Below the pieces are notes generated by a model. It saw nothing but the letters and a program-made list of their open reading frames with translations, was not told the origin of the DNA and did no database searches. A stretch of 5,066 nucleotides of DNA from Desulfobacterales bacterium (lineage in GTDB: Bacteria > Desulfobacterota > Desulfobacteria > Desulfobacterales > UBA5852): assembly GCA_030066455.1 (NCBI GenBank), contig JASJBQ010000336.1, positions 1-5,066 of the forward strand. The letters are read 5' to 3'. Positions 4,812-5,066 of this stretch are shown here, in pieces; the stretch's first letter is position 1, and each line of letters begins with the position of its first letter. A program made the position numbers and the translations under genes.

Positions 4812-5066
4812 CTAAAGCGTAATGCCCGAAAACAGCATGAAGGCCATGGCCATGAGGCCGGTGATGATCATGTTGATGCCGAAACCCTGAAGCCCCTCGG
4901 GCACGTCCGCATAGCGCAGCTTCCATTTGATCGTGGCCATGGAGATAATGGCCAAGGCCCAGCCGATCCCCGATCCCATGCCGTAGACCACGGTTTCGCC
5001 AAAGGTGTAACTGCGCTCCACCATGAAGAGCGAAGCCCCCAGGATGGCGCAGTTGACCGTGATCAG
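4812..5066 (-). CDS. nqrE: Na+-translocating NADH:quinone reductase subunit E, C-terminal part (partial)
   Basis: NqrE is a membrane subunit that, with NqrD, holds an iron-sulfur centre within the membrane and takes part in Na+-coupled electron transfer. Only the last 84 residues are in the window; the gene enters from the right edge. The [10 protein letters not shown] motif near the edge contains the conserved cysteine (Cys120 in Vibrio) that ligates the intramembrane centre. Next come a connecting loop [14 protein letters not shown], a helix [15 protein letters not shown], the [15 protein letters not shown] loop typical of NqrE, and a last helix ending MLFSGITL. Rnf subunits are homologous, but the adjoining nqrF settles the identity. 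The TAG stop lies nine bases before the nqrF GTG start, in the standard nqrE-nqrF order. Confidence 0.94.
   Translation of the reverse strand: MITVNCAILGASLFMVERSYTFGETVVYGMGSGIGWALAIISMATIKWKLRYADVPEGLQGFGINMIITGLMAMAFMLFSGITL

Noticed and set aside
3579..5066. Rnf complex rather than NQR
   Set aside because: NqrE and RnfA/E are homologous, but the adjacent ferredoxin-FAD-NADH fusion protein with the DDFG end is specific to NQR.
1..5066. CRISPR array, tRNA, rRNA, integrase or transposase
   Set aside because: I saw no regularly spaced repeats, no tRNA cloverleaf, and no integrase or transposase motifs in any frame.

Overview
The window looks like chromosomal DNA of an anaerobic, sulfate-reducer-like bacterium, probably Desulfobacterota (former Deltaproteobacteria). 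It carries a nickel CO dehydrogenase (Wood-Ljungdahl pathway), a ferredoxin-linked disulfide reductase with its own glutaredoxin, and a Na+-translocating NADH:quinone reductase (NQR). The host genes are GC-rich. The organism assignment is inferred from gene content; no rRNA or other phylogenetic marker is present.

Layout. Positions 1-731 (minus) hold the N-terminal third of cooS, running off the left edge. Positions 732-1759 are about 1 kb without a convincing gene. This divergent region contains several inverted repeats, two AT-rich islands and a good Fur-box candidate near 1328-1350. Positions 1760-2361 (plus) are a two-gene operon with ATGA-type overlap: an 89-residue glutaredoxin-like protein (CSHC) and a 110-residue ferredoxin:thioredoxin reductase catalytic subunit homologue (CPC/CPC/CYC). 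A rho-independent terminator follows at 2392-2429.

Positions about 2430-3437 are a distinctly AT-richer island. It holds a promoter-to-terminator cassette too short for an ordinary gene (2513-2605, plus; candidate small RNA) and, convergent with it, a DUF3800-family gene (2611-3381, minus). The island is separated from nqrF by a 143-nt imperfect inverted repeat (3438-3580) with perfect 19-bp outer arms. Its right end lies inside the nqrF stop codon. Positions 3579-5066 (minus) are nqrF (complete) and the C-terminal part of nqrE, the distal end of an nqr operon.

How the parts fit. CODH, FTR and NQR can all tie into low-potential electron flow: CODH reduces ferredoxin, FTR spends reduced ferredoxin on protein thiols, and NQR converts NADH oxidation into a sodium gradient. 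The DUF3800/small-RNA island and the palindromic element look like later arrivals between the ftr and nqr operons. The least explained parts are the palindromic element, the small-RNA cassette facing the DUF3800 gene, and the long structured divergent region.
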